Origin: Pseudomonas putida
GTDB lineage: Bacteria > Pseudomonadota > Gammaproteobacteria > Pseudomonadales > Pseudomonadaceae
Reading direction: 5' to 3'
DNA length: 64,000 nucleotides
Assembly (NCBI RefSeq): GCF_025905425.1
Contig: NZ_CP109603.1
Coordinates: forward strand, 6,074,340-6,138,339
Made by a program: the position numbers and the translations under genes. Below are positions 14,290 through 23,930 of the stretch, piece after piece; positions within the stretch are counted from its first letter, which is position 1, and each line of letters opens with the position of its first letter. The notes under the pieces are model-generated. The model saw only the letters and a program-made list of their open reading frames with translations, did no database searches and was not told where the DNA came from.

Positions 14290-15630
14290 ATGAGCAGAAA
14301 ATACTTTGGTACCGACGGCATTCGTGGCCGCGTCGGCGAATTCCCGATTACGCCGGACTTCATGCTGAAGCTCGGTTGGGCGGCCGGCATGGCCTTCCGC
14401 AAGCAAGGCCATTGCCGTGTGCTGGTGGGCAAGGACACGCGTATTTCCGGTTACATGTTCGAATCTGCACTCGAAGCCGGGCTTTCCGCGGCCGGTGCCG
14501 ATGTGATGCTGCTCGGGCCGATGCCGACCCCGGCCATCGCCTACCTGACGCGCACGTTCCACGCCGAAGCCGGCATTGTCATCAGCGCTTCGCACAATCC
14601 GCACGATGACAACGGCATCAAGTTCTTCTCTGGCCAGGGCACCAAGCTGCCTGACGAAGTCGAGCTGATGATCGAAGAGCTGCTCGATCAGCCCATGACG
14701 GTGGTTGAGTCGGGCAAGCTGGGCAAGGTCTCGCGTATCAACGACGCGGCCGGCCGTTATATCGAGTTCTGCAAGAGCAGCGTGCCGTCGAGCACACTCT
14801 TCGAAGGGCTCAAGCTGGTGGTCGATTGCGCCCACGGCGCCACGTACAAGGTCGCGCCGAGCGTGTTCCGCGAGCTGGGTGCCGACGTGACCATTCTGAA
14901 TGCTCAGCCCGACGGGCTGAACATCAACGAAGGCTGCGGCTCGACCCACATCGAGTCACTGCAGGCTGCTGTCCTGGTCGGTCATGCGGACCTCGGTATT
15001 GCCTTTGATGGCGACGGTGACCGGGTGTTGATGGTCGATCACACCGGTGCCATCGTCGATGGTGACGAATTGCTGTTCATCATCGCGCGTGACCTGCATG
15101 ACCGCGGCAAGCTGCAGGGCGGGGTAGTGGGTACGCTGATGAGCAACCTGGGCCTTGAGCTTGCGCTCAAGGAGCTGGACATTCCGTTCGTGCGGGCCAA
15201 GGTTGGCGACCGTTACGTCATGGCCGAGCTGCTCGAGCGCGAGTGGCTGGTCGGTGGCGAAAACTCCGGGCATGTCGTGTGCTGCAACCACACCACCACC
15301 GGTGATGCGATCATCGCCGCACTGCAGGTGCTGATGGCGCTCAAGCGTCGCGCAGAGACGCTGGCCCAGGCCCGTCAGGCCCTGCGCAAGTGCCCTCAGG
15401 TGCTGATCAACGTGCGCTATGGGGCAAGCAAGGTCGACCCTCTGGAGCACCCAGCGGTCAAGGAAGCCAGTGCCAAGGTTACCGAGGCAATGGCCGGTCG
15501 TGGTCGCGTGCTGCTGCGCAAATCCGGCACCGAGCCGTTGGTGCGGGTCATGGTCGAAGGCGATGACGAAAGTCAGGTTCGCGCCCATGCCGAAGCGCTG
15601 GCGAAACTGGTCGGCGAAGTTTGTGTCTGA
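14290..15630 (+). CDS. glmM: Phosphoglucosamine mutase
   Basis: 446 residues with the four-domain phosphohexomutase fold. The active-site phosphoserine loop is [13 protein letters not shown], with Ser101 as the phosphorylated residue. The metal-binding loop is DGDGDR (near 238-243) and the sugar-specificity loop GENSGH. It interconverts glucosamine-6-phosphate and glucosamine-1-phosphate for UDP-GlcNAc, feeding peptidoglycan and LPS. A GGAG ribosome-binding site lies 7 bp before the ATG. tpiA follows by 65 bp. Confidence 0.98.
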   Translation: MSRKYFGTDGIRGRVGEFPITPDFMLKLGWAAGMAFRKQGHCRVLVGKDTRISGYMFESALEAGLSAAGADVMLLGPMPTPAIAYLTRTFHAEAGIVISASHNPHDDNGIKFFSGQGTKLPDEVELMIEELLDQPMTVVESGKLGKVSRINDAAGRYIEFCKSSVPSSTLFEGLKLVVDCAHGATYKVAPSVFRELGADVTILNAQPDGLNINEGCGSTHIESLQAAVLVGHADLGIAFDGDGDRVLMVDHTGAIVDGDELLFIIARDLHDRGKLQGGVVGTLMSNLGLELALKELDIPFVRAKVGDRYVMAELLEREWLVGGENSGHVVCCNHTTTGDAIIAALQVLMALKRRAETLAQARQALRKCPQVLINVRYGASKVDPLEHPAVKEASAKVTEAMAGRGRVLLRKSGTEPLVRVMVEGDDESQVRAHAEALAKLVGEVCV

Positions 15631-15695
15631 AGGCGCTTGCCAGCGCAGATCTGGTTGGGTAAGATCTGCGCCCACTTTGACCGACGAGGTAAAGC

Positions 15696-16451
15696 ATGCG
15701 TCGCCCCATGGTAGCTGGTAACTGGAAGATGCACGGTACCCGCGCCAGCGTCGCTGAGCTGACCGAGGGCTTGAGCAATCTCGCCCTGCCGAGCGGAGTG
15801 GAAGTCGCGGTGTTTCCACCGGCCTTGTTCATCAATCAAGTGATCGATGGCCTGGCAGGTAAAGAAATAACTGTCGGCGCACAGAATTCTGCTGTACAAC
15901 CCGAACAGGGTGCGCTGACCGGGGAAGTTTCCCCGGAGCAGCTGGCCGAAGTGGGCTGCAAGTTGGTGTTGGTCGGGCATTCGGAGCGTCGTCAGATCAT
16001 TGGCGAAAGTGATGAAGTGCTTAACCGCAAGTTTGCAGCCGCACAGGCTAAAGGTTTGAAGCCAGTGCTTTGCATAGGGGAAACCCTTGAAGAGCGCGAG
16101 GCGGGCAAGACACTCGAAGTTGTCGGGCGTCAACTAAGCAGTATCATCGAAGCGTTCGGTGTTAAGGCTTTTGCCAATGCAGTAATTGCTTATGAGCCTG
16201 TATGGGCCATCGGCACTGGCCTAACGGCCACGCCACAACAGGCTCAGGATGTGCACGCAGCCATCCGCGGTCAGTTGGCGGCAGAAGATGCTGAAGTGGC
16301 TGCGAAGGTGCAGCTGCTCTACGGCGGCAGCGTGAAGGCGGCCAATGCGGCCGAACTGTTCGGCATGCCGGATATCGATGGGGGGCTCATTGGTGGAGCG
16401 TCCCTGAACGCAGACGAATTCGGTGCAATTTGTCGCGCCGCAGGAAACTGA
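15696..16451 (+). CDS. tpiA: Triosephosphate isomerase
   Basis: 251 residues. Catalytic His95 (LVGHSERR) and Glu167 ([11 protein letters not shown]) are at the classical positions. The N-terminal Asn-Lys pair occurs in [10 protein letters not shown], and the phosphate-binding GGSV and GGAS loops are present. It interconverts dihydroxyacetone phosphate and glyceraldehyde-3-phosphate in the cytoplasm. In pseudomonads, where glycolysis runs mainly through Entner-Doudoroff, the enzyme serves gluconeogenesis and triose recycling. GAGG precedes the ATG, and secG starts 4 bp after the stop. Confidence 0.98.
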   Translation: MRRPMVAGNWKMHGTRASVAELTEGLSNLALPSGVEVAVFPPALFINQVIDGLAGKEITVGAQNSAVQPEQGALTGEVSPEQLAEVGCKLVLVGHSERRQIIGESDEVLNRKFAAAQAKGLKPVLCIGETLEEREAGKTLEVVGRQLSSIIEAFGVKAFANAVIAYEPVWAIGTGLTATPQQAQDVHAAIRGQLAAEDAEVAAKVQLLYGGSVKAANAAELFGMPDIDGGLIGGASLNADEFGAICRAAGN

Positions 16452-16455
16452 ACAA

Positions 16456-16851
16456 ATGCTGGAAACAGTCATCGTTGTTTTTCATCTGTTGGCAGCGCTG
16501 TCGCTAGTAGTGCTGGTTCTGTTGCAACAGGGTAAGGGTGCGGAAGCGGGTGCATCTTTCGGCGCAGGTGCTTCAAATACTGTGTTCGGAAGCCAGGGTT
16601 CTGCAACCTTCCTAAGTAAATTCACTGCAATACTCGCTGCCACTTTCTTTTTGACAGCACTTGGGTTAGGATACTTCGCCAAGGAACAAGCTCACAAGCT
16701 GACCCAGGCGGGCCTTCCAGATCCAGCAGTGTTGGAAGTGAAAGAGCAGAAGCCGGCAGTAAATGATGATGTACCGGTGCTCCAACAGCAGAAGAGCGAA
16801 ACCACTCCTACAACGGGTGATGTACCTCCTCCGGCTCAAGAGCAGAAGTAA
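16456..16851 (+). CDS. secG: Preprotein translocase subunit SecG
   Basis: 131 residues from ATG 16456 ([38 protein letters not shown]). Two membrane helices (about 2-22 and 55-75) flank the conserved cytoplasmic loop [28 protein letters not shown]. The C-terminus is a Pro/Gln/Glu-rich extension after about residue 90, longer than in E. coli SecG. It is an accessory subunit of SecYEG. The tpiA-secG-tRNA-Leu order is widely conserved. The ATG lies 4 bp after tpiA, and an upstream ATG inside tpiA was not chosen. Confidence 0.97.
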   Translation: MLETVIVVFHLLAALSLVVLVLLQQGKGAEAGASFGAGASNTVFGSQGSATFLSKFTAILAATFFLTALGLGYFAKEQAHKLTQAGLPDPAVLEVKEQKPAVNDDVPVLQQQKSETTPTTGDVPPPAQEQK

Positions 16852-16872
16852 CGGGTTTCAAGATGTAGTATT

Positions 16873-16958
16873 GCCGAGGTGGTGGAATTGGTAGACACGC
16901 AACCTTGAGGTGGTTGTGCCCATAGGGTGTAGGGGTTCGAGTCCCCTTCTCGGTACCA
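16873..16958 (+). tRNA. tRNA-Leu (anticodon GAG)
   Basis: 86 bases including an encoded CCA. The acceptor stem starts GCCGAGG and closes with CTCGGTACCA. The anticodon stem CAACC/GGTTG encloses loop TTGAGGT, giving GAG. A long variable arm, as in class II tRNAs, and the T-loop GGTTCGAGTCC are present. It follows secG by 21 bp, as in other gammaproteobacteria, and is followed by an intrinsic terminator. Confidence 0.97.
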
Positions 16959-16971
16959 ATTGAAGCAAGAG

Positions 16972-16995
16972 AGCCCGCTTTAAGCGGGCTTTCTT
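16972..16995 (+). terminator. Terminator after tRNA-Leu
   Basis: AGCCCGCTT (16972-16980) and AAGCGGGCT (16982-16990) form a perfect inverted repeat with a one-base centre, followed by TTCTT. It is placed to end the secG/tRNA-Leu transcript before the promoter of the next unit. Confidence 0.8.
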
Positions 16996-17011
16996 GTAGG
17001 TGGAGGTTGGA

Positions 17012-17041
17012 TTGACCCAGTACAGGGTTCGGTCTTATACT
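17012..17041 (+). promoter_or_regulatory. Sigma-70 promoter for tRNA-fMet and the rimP-nusA-infB operon
   Basis: TTGACC (17012-17017) and TATACT (17036-17041) match the -35 and -10 consensus at 5 of 6 positions each, separated by 18 bp. The predicted start point at about 17048 is 10 bases before the mature tRNA 5' end at 17058. It lies directly downstream of the tRNA-Leu terminator, so it most likely begins the initiator-tRNA/rimP/nusA/infB transcription unit. Confidence 0.75.
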
Positions 17042-17057
17042 TTCGCCCCAGCTTTGT

Positions 17058-17134
<77 letters not shown>

Positions 17135-17144
17135 GCTTCAGCGG

Positions 17145-17166
17145 AGCCCCTTTTCAGGGGCTTTTT
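17145..17166 (+). terminator. Terminator-like hairpin between tRNA-fMet and rimP
   Basis: AGCCCC (17145-17150) pairs with GGGGCT (17157-17162) around TTTTCA, followed by TTTT. If the promoter at 17012 drives rimP-nusA-infB, this element must be read through. It could set the ratio of tRNA to mRNA and be subject to NusA feedback. Confidence 0.65.
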
Positions 17167-17266
17167 GCTAGCCGAACAGTTTTTTCGGCGTCGTTGTCCA
17201 ACGGCGCTTTCAGGGATGGGCGCTTCGCCCATTTTTTATTTGCACAGCATGCACGAGGGGGTTCAG

Positions 17267-17725
17267 GTGTCGAGCAAGCTAGAACAGTTGCAGGCCTTGT
17301 TGGCCCCGGTGGTTACGGGGCTGGGCTTTGAATGCTGGGGGATCGAGTTCGTCTCCCAGGGCAAGCATTCGGTACTACGCGTCTATATCGACAAAGAAGG
17401 CGGGATTCTGGTGGACGACTGCGCAATCGTCAGCCGCCAGATCAGCGGTGTTCTCGATGTAGAAGATCCGATCAGCTCTGAATACACCCTTGAGGTGTCC
17501 TCTCCAGGCATGGAACGCCCACTGTTCACGCTTGAACAGTTTGCCTCGCATGCCGGCGAACAAGTGAAGATCAAGCTGCGCTCACCCTTCGAGGGTCGTC
17601 GTAACTTCCAGGGCCTTCTCCGCGGTGTGGAGGAGCAGGATGTGGTGGTCCAGGTGGACGACCAGGAGTTCCTGTTGCCGATCGACTCGATCGACAAGGC
17701 CAATATTATTCCCAGTTTTGACTGA
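17267..17725 (+). CDS. rimP: Ribosome maturation factor RimP
   Basis: 152 residues from GTG 17267 ([20 protein letters not shown]), preceded by the strong ribosome-binding run GAGGGGG. The ATG at 17249 would place this run inside the gene, and further upstream starts run into the tRNA. Conserved segments include [31 protein letters not shown] and [13 protein letters not shown]. RimP binds free 30S subunits and is needed for their maturation. It is the first protein gene of the nusA-infB operon, 59 bp before nusA. Confidence 0.96.
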   Translation: MSSKLEQLQALLAPVVTGLGFECWGIEFVSQGKHSVLRVYIDKEGGILVDDCAIVSRQISGVLDVEDPISSEYTLEVSSPGMERPLFTLEQFASHAGEQVKIKLRSPFEGRRNFQGLLRGVEEQDVVVQVDDQEFLLPIDSIDKANIIPSFD

Positions 17726-17784
17726 GACGTGCCGGGCCCGGCGGACTATCCGGGCCTAATGGCTTGCGCAAGGCGAGGCGTACG

Positions 17785-19266
17785 ATGAGCAAAGAAGTAC
17801 TGCTGGTTGTTGAATCGGTATCCAACGAAAAAGGTGTACCGCCCGGCGTCATTTTCGAAGCGCTGGAAGTGGCCCTGGCCACTGCAACCAAAAAACGTTT
17901 TGAGGACGAAGTCGACCTGCGTGTGGAAATCAACCGCCACACCGGTAGCTACGAGACCTTCCGTCGCTGGACCGTGGTCGATGAAGCCGATCTTGATGAT
18001 CCGGCGATCGAGACCTGGTTGAGCAAGATTCACGAGACCCACCCTGAAGCCAAGGTCGGTGACGTGATCGAGGAGAAGATCGAGTCTATCGAGTTCGGTC
18101 GTATCGCCGCCCAGACCGCCAAGCAGGTCATCGTGCAGAAGGTCCGTGAGGCCGAGCGCGCCCAGGTGGTCGATGCCTACCGCGAACGCGTGGGTGAGAT
18201 CATCTCCGGTACCGTCAAAAAAGTTACCCGCGACAACGTCATCGTTGACCTGGGCAACAACGCCGAGGCCTTGCTGGCTCGCGAAGACATCATTCCCCGC
18301 GAGACTTTCCGGGTTGGCGTGCGCCTGCGTGCACTGCTCAAGGAAATCCGCACTGAAAACCGTGGTCCTCAGCTGATCCTGTCGCGCACTGCGCCACAGA
18401 TGCTGATCGAGCTTTTCCGCATTGAAGTGCCGGAAATTGCCGAGGGCCTCATTGAAGTCATGGCTGCCTCCCGTGATCCGGGTTCGCGAGCCAAGATCGC
18501 CGTCCGCTCCAAGGACAAGCGTATCGACCCGCAAGGTGCCTGTATCGGCATGCGCGGTTCGCGCGTCCAGGCCGTATCCGGAGAGTTGGGTGGTGAGCGT
18601 GTGGATATCGTCCTCTGGGACGATAACCCGGCGCAGTTCGTCATCAACGCCATGTCGCCGGCTGAAGTCGCGGCGATTATCGTTGACGAGGATGCCCATG
18701 CCATGGACATCGCCGTCGCCGAAGACAACCTTGCCCAGGCCATTGGCCGTGGCGGTCAGAACGTTCGTTTGGCCAGTCAGTTGACCGGCTGGACCTTGAA
18801 CGTGATGACCGAAAAGGACATCCAGGCCAAGCAGCAAGCAGAAACCGGTGACATCCTGCGCAATTTCATCGATGAACTGGAAGTCGACGAGGAGCTGGCC
18901 CAAGTGCTGGTCGACGAAGGCTTTACCAGCCTCGAAGAAATTGCCTACGTACCGTTGGAAGAAATGCTCAACATCGATGGCTTTGACGAAGATATCGTCA
19001 ATGAGCTCCGCGCTCGAGCCAAGGACCGTTTGTTGACCAAGGCCATCGCTACCGAAGAAAAACTGGCAGACGCCCATCCGGCCGAAGACCTGCTCTCCCT
19101 TGAGGGCATGGACAAGGACCTGGCGGCGGAACTGGCGGTGCGCGGCGTGGTTAACCGCGAAGACCTGGCCGAGCAGTCGATCGACGATCTGCTCGACATC
19201 GACGGCATCGACGAAGAGCGTGCCGGCAAGTTGATCATGGCCGCCCGAGCCCACTGGTTCGAGTAA
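17785..19266 (+). CDS. nusA: Transcription termination/antitermination factor NusA
   Basis: 493 residues from ATG 17785 ([19 protein letters not shown]), the family start. The ATG seven codons upstream lacks support. Domains: N-terminal RNA-polymerase-binding domain (1-~125), S1 ([25 protein letters not shown], ~135-200), KH1 and KH2 (~230-345, with [10 protein letters not shown] and [10 protein letters not shown]), then two acidic helix-hairpin repeats (~360-490). NusA promotes pausing, intrinsic termination and rRNA antitermination, and in E. coli regulates its own operon. It is followed by infB after 27 bp. Confidence 0.98.
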   Translation: MSKEVLLVVESVSNEKGVPPGVIFEALEVALATATKKRFEDEVDLRVEINRHTGSYETFRRWTVVDEADLDDPAIETWLSKIHETHPEAKVGDVIEEKIESIEFGRIAAQTAKQVIVQKVREAERAQVVDAYRERVGEIISGTVKKVTRDNVIVDLGNNAEALLAREDIIPRETFRVGVRLRALLKEIRTENRGPQLILSRTAPQMLIELFRIEVPEIAEGLIEVMAASRDPGSRAKIAVRSKDKRIDPQGACIGMRGSRVQAVSGELGGERVDIVLWDDNPAQFVINAMSPAEVAAIIVDEDAHAMDIAVAEDNLAQAIGRGGQNVRLASQLTGWTLNVMTEKDIQAKQQAETGDILRNFIDELEVDEELAQVLVDEGFTSLEEIAYVPLEEMLNIDGFDEDIVNELRARAKDRLLTKAIATEEKLADAHPAEDLLSLEGMDKDLAAELAVRGVVNREDLAEQSIDDLLDIDGIDEERAGKLIMAARAHWFE

Positions 19267-19293
19267 TTAGGCGCGGCCTGAGGAGAGAAGTGC

Positions 19294-21828
19294 ATGACGC
19301 AAGTCACGGTGAAAGAACTGGCCCAAGAGGTCGAGGCACCGGTAGAGCGCCTGCTGCAGCAGATGCGTGAGGCAGGTCTGCCGCACACCGACGCCGGTCA
19401 GGTAGTGACCGACAATGAGAAGCAGACTCTGCTGACTCATTTGAAAAGCAGCCACAAGAGCAAGGCGGAAGAGCCGCGCAAGATTACCTTGCAGCGCAAA
19501 ACCACCAGCACCCTGCGTGTCGCCGGTAGCAAGAGCATTAGCGTAGAAGTACGCAAGAAGAAAGTTTTCGTTCAGCGCAGCCCGGAAGAGATCCAGGCTG
19601 AGCAGAAGCGCGAGCAAGATGAGCGCCGTGCGGCGGAAAACGCTGCGCGTGACAAGGTTGACGCCGACGTTCGCCAGCGCAACGAAGAGCAGGCCCGTCG
19701 TCAGTCCGCTGATGCCGCCCCTGCAGCCCCAGCTGCCAAGCCGGCTGCCGCGCCTGCCGCTGCCGCCGCAGCTGCCCCTGCACCGGTAGTCGCTGACGCG
19801 CCGGCATCGGAAGATGCCGCTGCACGTGCCGCCGAGCGCAAGAAAGACGAGACCCGTCGCAACGAAAGCCGCACTCGCGATGACGATCGTCGTCGTGGCG
19901 AAGCGCCTCGCGTGTCGATCAAGGTCAAGGTCAAGGAGAAGGAAAAAGCGCCGACTCCACGTGCTGCTCCGCGTACTACCGAAGAAGAGAGCGATGGCGG
20001 TCGTCGCGGTGGTCGTGGCAAGGGCAAGCTGAAGAAGCGTAATGCTCATGGCTTCCAGAGCCCGACTGGCCCCGTCATCCGTGACGTGACCATCGGCGAG
20101 ACGATTACCGTCTCTGAACTGGCCAACCAGATGTCCGTCAAGGGCGCTGAAGTGGTCAAGTTCATGTTCAAGATGGGTACTCCGGTCACCATCAACCAGG
20201 TGCTCGACCAGGAAACCGCTCAGCTGATCGCAGAAGAGCTGGGCCACAAGGTCAAGCTGGTCAGCGATACTGCGCTGGAAGACTCCCTGGCCGAATCGCT
20301 GAAGTTCGAAGGTGAAGCCACGTCGCGTGCCCCGGTCGTTACCGTCATGGGCCACGTTGACCACGGTAAGACCTCGCTGCTCGACTACATCCGTCGTGCC
20401 AAGGTTGCTGCTGGCGAAGCCGGCGGTATCACCCAGCACATCGGCGCCTACCACGTGGAAACCGACCGCGGCATGGTCACCTTCCTCGATACCCCGGGCC
20501 ACGCTGCGTTCACTCAAATGCGTGCTCGTGGTGCCAAGGCGACCGACATCGTCATCCTGGTGGTGGCGGCGGACGACGGCGTGATGCCGCAAACCCGTGA
20601 AGCCGTTCAGCATGCCAAGGCTGCTGGCGTCCCACTGGTTGTCGCAGTGAACAAGATCGACAAGCCAGGTGCGGACCTCGATCGTATCCGCAACGAGCTG
20701 TCCGTCGAAGGCGTTACCTCCGAGGACTGGGGTGGTGACACGCCGTTCGTCAAGGTTTCGGCGAAGATGGGTACCGGTGTTGACGAACTGCTCGAAGCCG
20801 TTCTGCTGCAGGCCGAGATCCTCGAACTGACCGCTACTCCGACCGCTCCTGGTCGTGGTGTCGTCGTCGAATCGCGCCTGGACAAGGGCCGTGGCCCAGT
20901 GGCCACCATCCTGGTTCAGGACGGTACCCTGCGTCAGGGCGACATGGTGCTGTGCGGTTCCAACTATGGCCGCGTACGTGCCATGCTCGACGAGAACGGC
21001 AAGCCTGTGAAGGAAGCTGGCCCGTCGATCCCGGTCGAGATCCTCGGCCTGGACGGTACCCCGGAAGCCGGTGACGAGCTGTCCGTGGTTGCTGACGAGA
21101 AGAAAGCCCGTGAAGTTGCCCTGTTCCGTCAAGGCAAGTACCGCGAGGTCAAGCTGGCCCGTGCTCACGCCGGCAAGCTGGAAAACATCTTCGAGACCAT
21201 GGGTCAGGAAGAGAAGAAGACCCTCAACATCGTCCTCAAGACCGATGTGCGTGGTTCCCTGGAAGCGTTGAACGGCTCGCTCGGCGGCCTGGGCAACGAC
21301 GAAGTACAGGTTCGCGTGATCGGTGGTGGCGTTGGTGGTATCACCGAGAGCGACGCCAACCTGGCGCTGGCGTCCAACGCGGTGCTGTTCGGCTTCAACG
21401 TGCGTGCCGATGCCGGTGCGCGCAAGATCGTCGAGCAGGAAGGTCTGGATATGCGTTACTACAACGTGATCTACGACATCATCGAAGACGTCAAGAAAGC
21501 CCTGACCGGCATGCTCGGCAGCGATGTTCGCGAGAACATCCTGGGTGTCGCCGAAGTGCGTGATGTGTTCCGTTCGCCGAAGTTCGGCGCCGTCGCTGGC
21601 TGTATGGTCATCGAAGGTACCGTGTACCGCAACCGTCCGATCCGCGTACTGCGCGAGGACGTTGTGATCTTCGAAGGCGAGCTGGAATCGCTGCGTCGCT
21701 TCAAGGACGACGCTGCCGAAGTACGTTCGGGCATGGAGTGCGGTATTGGCGTCAAGAGCTACAACGACGTCAAGGTCGGCGACAAGATCGAAGTCTTCGA
21801 GAAAGTCCAGGTGGCTCGTACCCTCTAA
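19294..21828 (+). CDS. infB: Translation initiation factor IF-2
   Basis: 844 residues. There is an N-terminal IF2N domain (1-50), then a long low-complexity linker rich in Ala, Arg and Glu (~100-245). A second IF2N-like domain follows ([23 protein letters not shown]). The GTPase has P-loop GHVDHGKTS at 353-361, DTPGH and NKID, and domains II-IV end in [20 protein letters not shown]-2 places fMet-tRNA on the 30S P-site and promotes subunit joining. The initiator tRNA gene lies at the head of the same operon. A GAGGAGAG ribosome-binding site precedes the ATG. Confidence 0.98.
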   Translation: MTQVTVKELAQEVEAPVERLLQQMREAGLPHTDAGQVVTDNEKQTLLTHLKSSHKSKAEEPRKITLQRKTTSTLRVAGSKSISVEVRKKKVFVQRSPEEIQAEQKREQDERRAAENAARDKVDADVRQRNEEQARRQSADAAPAAPAAKPAAAPAAAAAAAPAPVVADAPASEDAAARAAERKKDETRRNESRTRDDDRRRGEAPRVSIKVKVKEKEKAPTPRAAPRTTEEESDGGRRGGRGKGKLKKRNAHGFQSPTGPVIRDVTIGETITVSELANQMSVKGAEVVKFMFKMGTPVTINQVLDQETAQLIAEELGHKVKLVSDTALEDSLAESLKFEGEATSRAPVVTVMGHVDHGKTSLLDYIRRAKVAAGEAGGITQHIGAYHVETDRGMVTFLDTPGHAAFTQMRARGAKATDIVILVVAADDGVMPQTREAVQHAKAAGVPLVVAVNKIDKPGADLDRIRNELSVEGVTSEDWGGDTPFVKVSAKMGTGVDELLEAVLLQAEILELTATPTAPGRGVVVESRLDKGRGPVATILVQDGTLRQGDMVLCGSNYGRVRAMLDENGKPVKEAGPSIPVEILGLDGTPEAGDELSVVADEKKAREVALFRQGKYREVKLARAHAGKLENIFETMGQEEKKTLNIVLKTDVRGSLEALNGSLGGLGNDEVQVRVIGGGVGGITESDANLALASNAVLFGFNVRADAGARKIVEQEGLDMRYYNVIYDIIEDVKKALTGMLGSDVRENILGVAEVRDVFRSPKFGAVAGCMVIEGTVYRNRPIRVLREDVVIFEGELESLRRFKDDAAEVRSGMECGIGVKSYNDVKVGDKIEVFEKVQVARTL

Positions 21829-21885
21829 GGGCGAGCTTGCCGCAAGCCCCCGCTACAGGGCGGTTGGCGGCGCCTTTATAGGTAG

Positions 21886-21918
21886 CGCCCGGTCAGGCAT
21901 CAGCCTGACCGGGCGTTT
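21886..21918 (+). terminator. Strong stem-loop between infB and rbfA
   Basis: CGCCCGGTCAGGC (21886-21898) pairs perfectly over 13 bp with GCCTGACCGGGCG (21903-21915) around ATCA, followed by only three T. It is 57 bases after infB and 30 before rbfA. Because the downstream genes rbfA and truB have no obvious promoter of their own, it is more likely a partial terminator, an RNA-processing or stability element, or a NusA-sensitive pause than a full stop. Confidence 0.6.
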
Positions 21919-21944
21919 GCCGCTTTAAGTTACAGGTAGCAAGA

Positions 21945-22343
21945 ATGGCCAAAGAATATAGCCGTACCCAACGTATCGGTGATCAGATGCAGCGCGAGCT
22001 GGCCGAACTGATCCGCCGCGAAGTCAAAGATCCACGTGTCGGTCTGGTGACCATCACTGCCGTGGATGTCAGCCGTGACGTGGGCCATGCCAAGGTGTTC
22101 ATCACCGTCATGGGCGAGGAAACGCCGGATGCCGTGCAGCAGTCGCTCAAGGCGCTGAACAGCGCCGCCAGCTTCCTGCGCCTGCACCTGGGCCGCTCGA
22201 TGCAACTGCGCAGCGTGCCCCAGCTGCATTTCCACTTCGATGAAAGCGTCAGCCGCGGTGTACACCTGTCGGCGCTGATCGAGCGTGCAGTGGCCGAAGA
22301 CCGCCTGCACAAGGATACCGACGAGCTGGACACCAAGGAGTAA
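21945..22343 (+). CDS. rbfA: Ribosome-binding factor A
   Basis: 132 residues with the KH-like RbfA fold. Recognisable segments are [50 protein letters not shown] and the helix-kink-helix near [31 protein letters not shown]. It binds the 5' helix region of 16S rRNA in late 30S assembly and is required for cold adaptation in E. coli. Its stop is three bases before the truB GTG, indicating coupled translation. Confidence 0.97.
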   Translation: MAKEYSRTQRIGDQMQRELAELIRREVKDPRVGLVTITAVDVSRDVGHAKVFITVMGEETPDAVQQSLKALNSAASFLRLHLGRSMQLRSVPQLHFHFDESVSRGVHLSALIERAVAEDRLHKDTDELDTKE

Positions 22344-22346
22344 GCG

Positions 22347-23264
22347 GTGGCCCAGGTCAAACGTATCCGCCGCAATGTCAGCGGCATCATCCTGCTCGAC
22401 AAGCCGCTTGGCTTTACCTCCAACGCGGCACTGCAGAAAGTCCGCTGGTTGCTGAACGCGGAGAAGGCTGGCCACACCGGCAGCCTCGACCCGCTGGCAA
22501 CCGGCGTTCTGCCGTTGTGCTTCGGTGAAGCGACCAAGTTTTCGCAGTACCTGCTCGATTCCGACAAGGGCTACGAAACCGTCATGCAGCTGGGGCAGAC
22601 TACCAATACTGCCGATGCTGAAGGCGAGGTCCTGCAGACCCGTGAGGTGACCGTTGGTCGTGCCGACATCGAGGCCCTGCTGCCACGTTTTCGCGGCCCG
22701 ATCAGCCAGATACCGCCGATGTACTCGGCGCTCAAGCGTGACGGCCAGCCGCTGTACAAGCTGGCACGTGCTGGAGAGGTAGTGGAGCGCGAGGCGCGTT
22801 CTGTTACTATTAACCGCTTGGAGTTGCTCGAGAGCGAAGGCACCCGTGCACGGCTGAGTGTAGGATGCAGCAAAGGCACCTATATCCGCACCCTGGTGGA
22901 GGATATCGGCGAAGCCCTTGGCTGTGGCGCCTATGTCGCCGAGCTGCGCAGGACCCAGGCCGGGCCCTTCGAGCTGGCACAGACGGTGACCCTCGAAGAA
23001 CTCGAACAGGTCCATGCCGAAGGCGGCAACGAAGCACTCGATCGCTTCCTGATGCCTTCCGACAGCGGCCTGCTGGACTGGCCCCTGGTGTGCCTGTCCG
23101 AACACAGTGCGTTCTACTGGCTGCATGGGCAGGCGGTACGCGCGCCGGACGCGCCGCAGTTTGGCATGGTCCGGGTACAAGATCACAATGCTCGCTTCAT
23201 CGGTATCGGTGAAGTGAGTGAAGACGGGCGCATTGCGCCACGTCGGCTGATTCGGTCGGAATGA
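22347..23264 (+). CDS. truB: tRNA pseudouridine-55 synthase
   Basis: 305 residues from GTG 22347. The catalytic motif [14 protein letters not shown] has nucleophile Asp48. [19 protein letters not shown] is the N-terminal signature, and a C-terminal PUA-like domain follows (~250-305). TruB makes pseudouridine 55 in the T-loop of all tRNAs and acts as a tRNA folding chaperone. It is the fourth gene of the rimP-nusA-infB-rbfA-truB series; rpsO follows after 147 bp. Confidence 0.97.
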   Translation: MAQVKRIRRNVSGIILLDKPLGFTSNAALQKVRWLLNAEKAGHTGSLDPLATGVLPLCFGEATKFSQYLLDSDKGYETVMQLGQTTNTADAEGEVLQTREVTVGRADIEALLPRFRGPISQIPPMYSALKRDGQPLYKLARAGEVVEREARSVTINRLELLESEGTRARLSVGCSKGTYIRTLVEDIGEALGCGAYVAELRRTQAGPFELAQTVTLEELEQVHAEGGNEALDRFLMPSDSGLLDWPLVCLSEHSAFYWLHGQAVRAPDAPQFGMVRVQDHNARFIGIGEVSEDGRIAPRRLIRSE

Positions 23265-23411
23265 CCGAAACCGCAGGGTAAGGCTTCAGCCGAGCCCTAC
23301 GGAATCAAGGGTGGCTGTCAGTAGGCACGGTCACACCTTTCTTATTAATACAGGGATTTGTCCCTGGCCTATTGGACCCCGCTCGCGGGATCCGTTATCA
23401 GGAGTTGCCAC

Positions 23412-23681
23412 ATGGCCCTCAGCGTTGAAGAAAAAGCTCAAATCGTTACCGACTACCAGCAAGCTGCTGGCGACACTGGTAGCCCGGAAGTTCAGGTTGC
23501 TCTGCTGACCGCGAACATCAACAAGCTGCAAGGCCACTTCAAGGCCAACGGTAAAGACCACCACTCGCGTCGTGGCCTGATCCGTATGGTTAACCAGCGT
23601 CGTAAGCTGCTGGACTACCTGAAGGGCAAAGACACCACGCGTTACAGCGCCCTGATCGGTCGCCTGGGCCTGCGTCGCTAA
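23412..23681 (+). CDS. rpsO: 30S ribosomal protein S15
   Basis: 89 residues from ATG 23412 ([17 protein letters not shown]), preceded by the ribosome-binding site CAGGAG. The family signatures [46 protein letters not shown] and [13 protein letters not shown] are complete. S15 is a primary 16S rRNA binder that nucleates the central domain; in E. coli it represses its own mRNA through a pseudoknot over the start site. The leader at 23352-23367 has a small CAGGG/CCCTG hairpin. pnp lies 249 bp downstream behind a processing-type hairpin. Confidence 0.98.
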   Translation: MALSVEEKAQIVTDYQQAAGDTGSPEVQVALLTANINKLQGHFKANGKDHHSRRGLIRMVNQRRKLLDYLKGKDTTRYSALIGRLGLRR

Positions 23682-23702
23682 TAGCGGCCTGGCCAGTGGT
23701 GT

Positions 23703-23764
23703 GCATGGCGTGTCTCATGCATTGGCAACGCTGCCTGGCAGCGTTGTCTTTGGGCACGCCATGC
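23703..23764 (+). promoter_or_regulatory. Long stem-loop in the pnp leader (RNase III-site type)
   Basis: GCATGGCGTG (23703-23712) pairs perfectly with CACGCCATGC (23755-23764). Inside it, CAACGCTGCC (23726-23735) pairs with GGCAGCGTTG (23737-23746), with an asymmetric internal loop between. The result is an extended duplex of about 20 bp in the rpsO-pnp gap. In E. coli a comparable pnp leader hairpin is cut by RNase III and the product is then degraded by PNPase, giving autoregulation. The same role is inferred here from position and shape. Confidence 0.75.
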
Positions 23765-23930
23765 GTATCTCCGAGGTTGGCAGCCTGGTTAAGATGAGCG
23801 GTTTTCCGCGCTTCTGCCAGGCTCCCAGCCTCGTGTTGTATCTGGACGGTCAATGGGGCCGATTCCCCGTTCTGCCCAAGAATTCGCAAGAAACCAGTTC
23901 CCCCCAGAGCCACTGAAAAGGTAGGAAACC

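Noticed and set aside
23701..23916. 71-codon plus-strand frame between rpsO and pnp
   Set aside because: It runs through the pnp leader hairpin, lacks a ribosome-binding site and has no recognisable domain.
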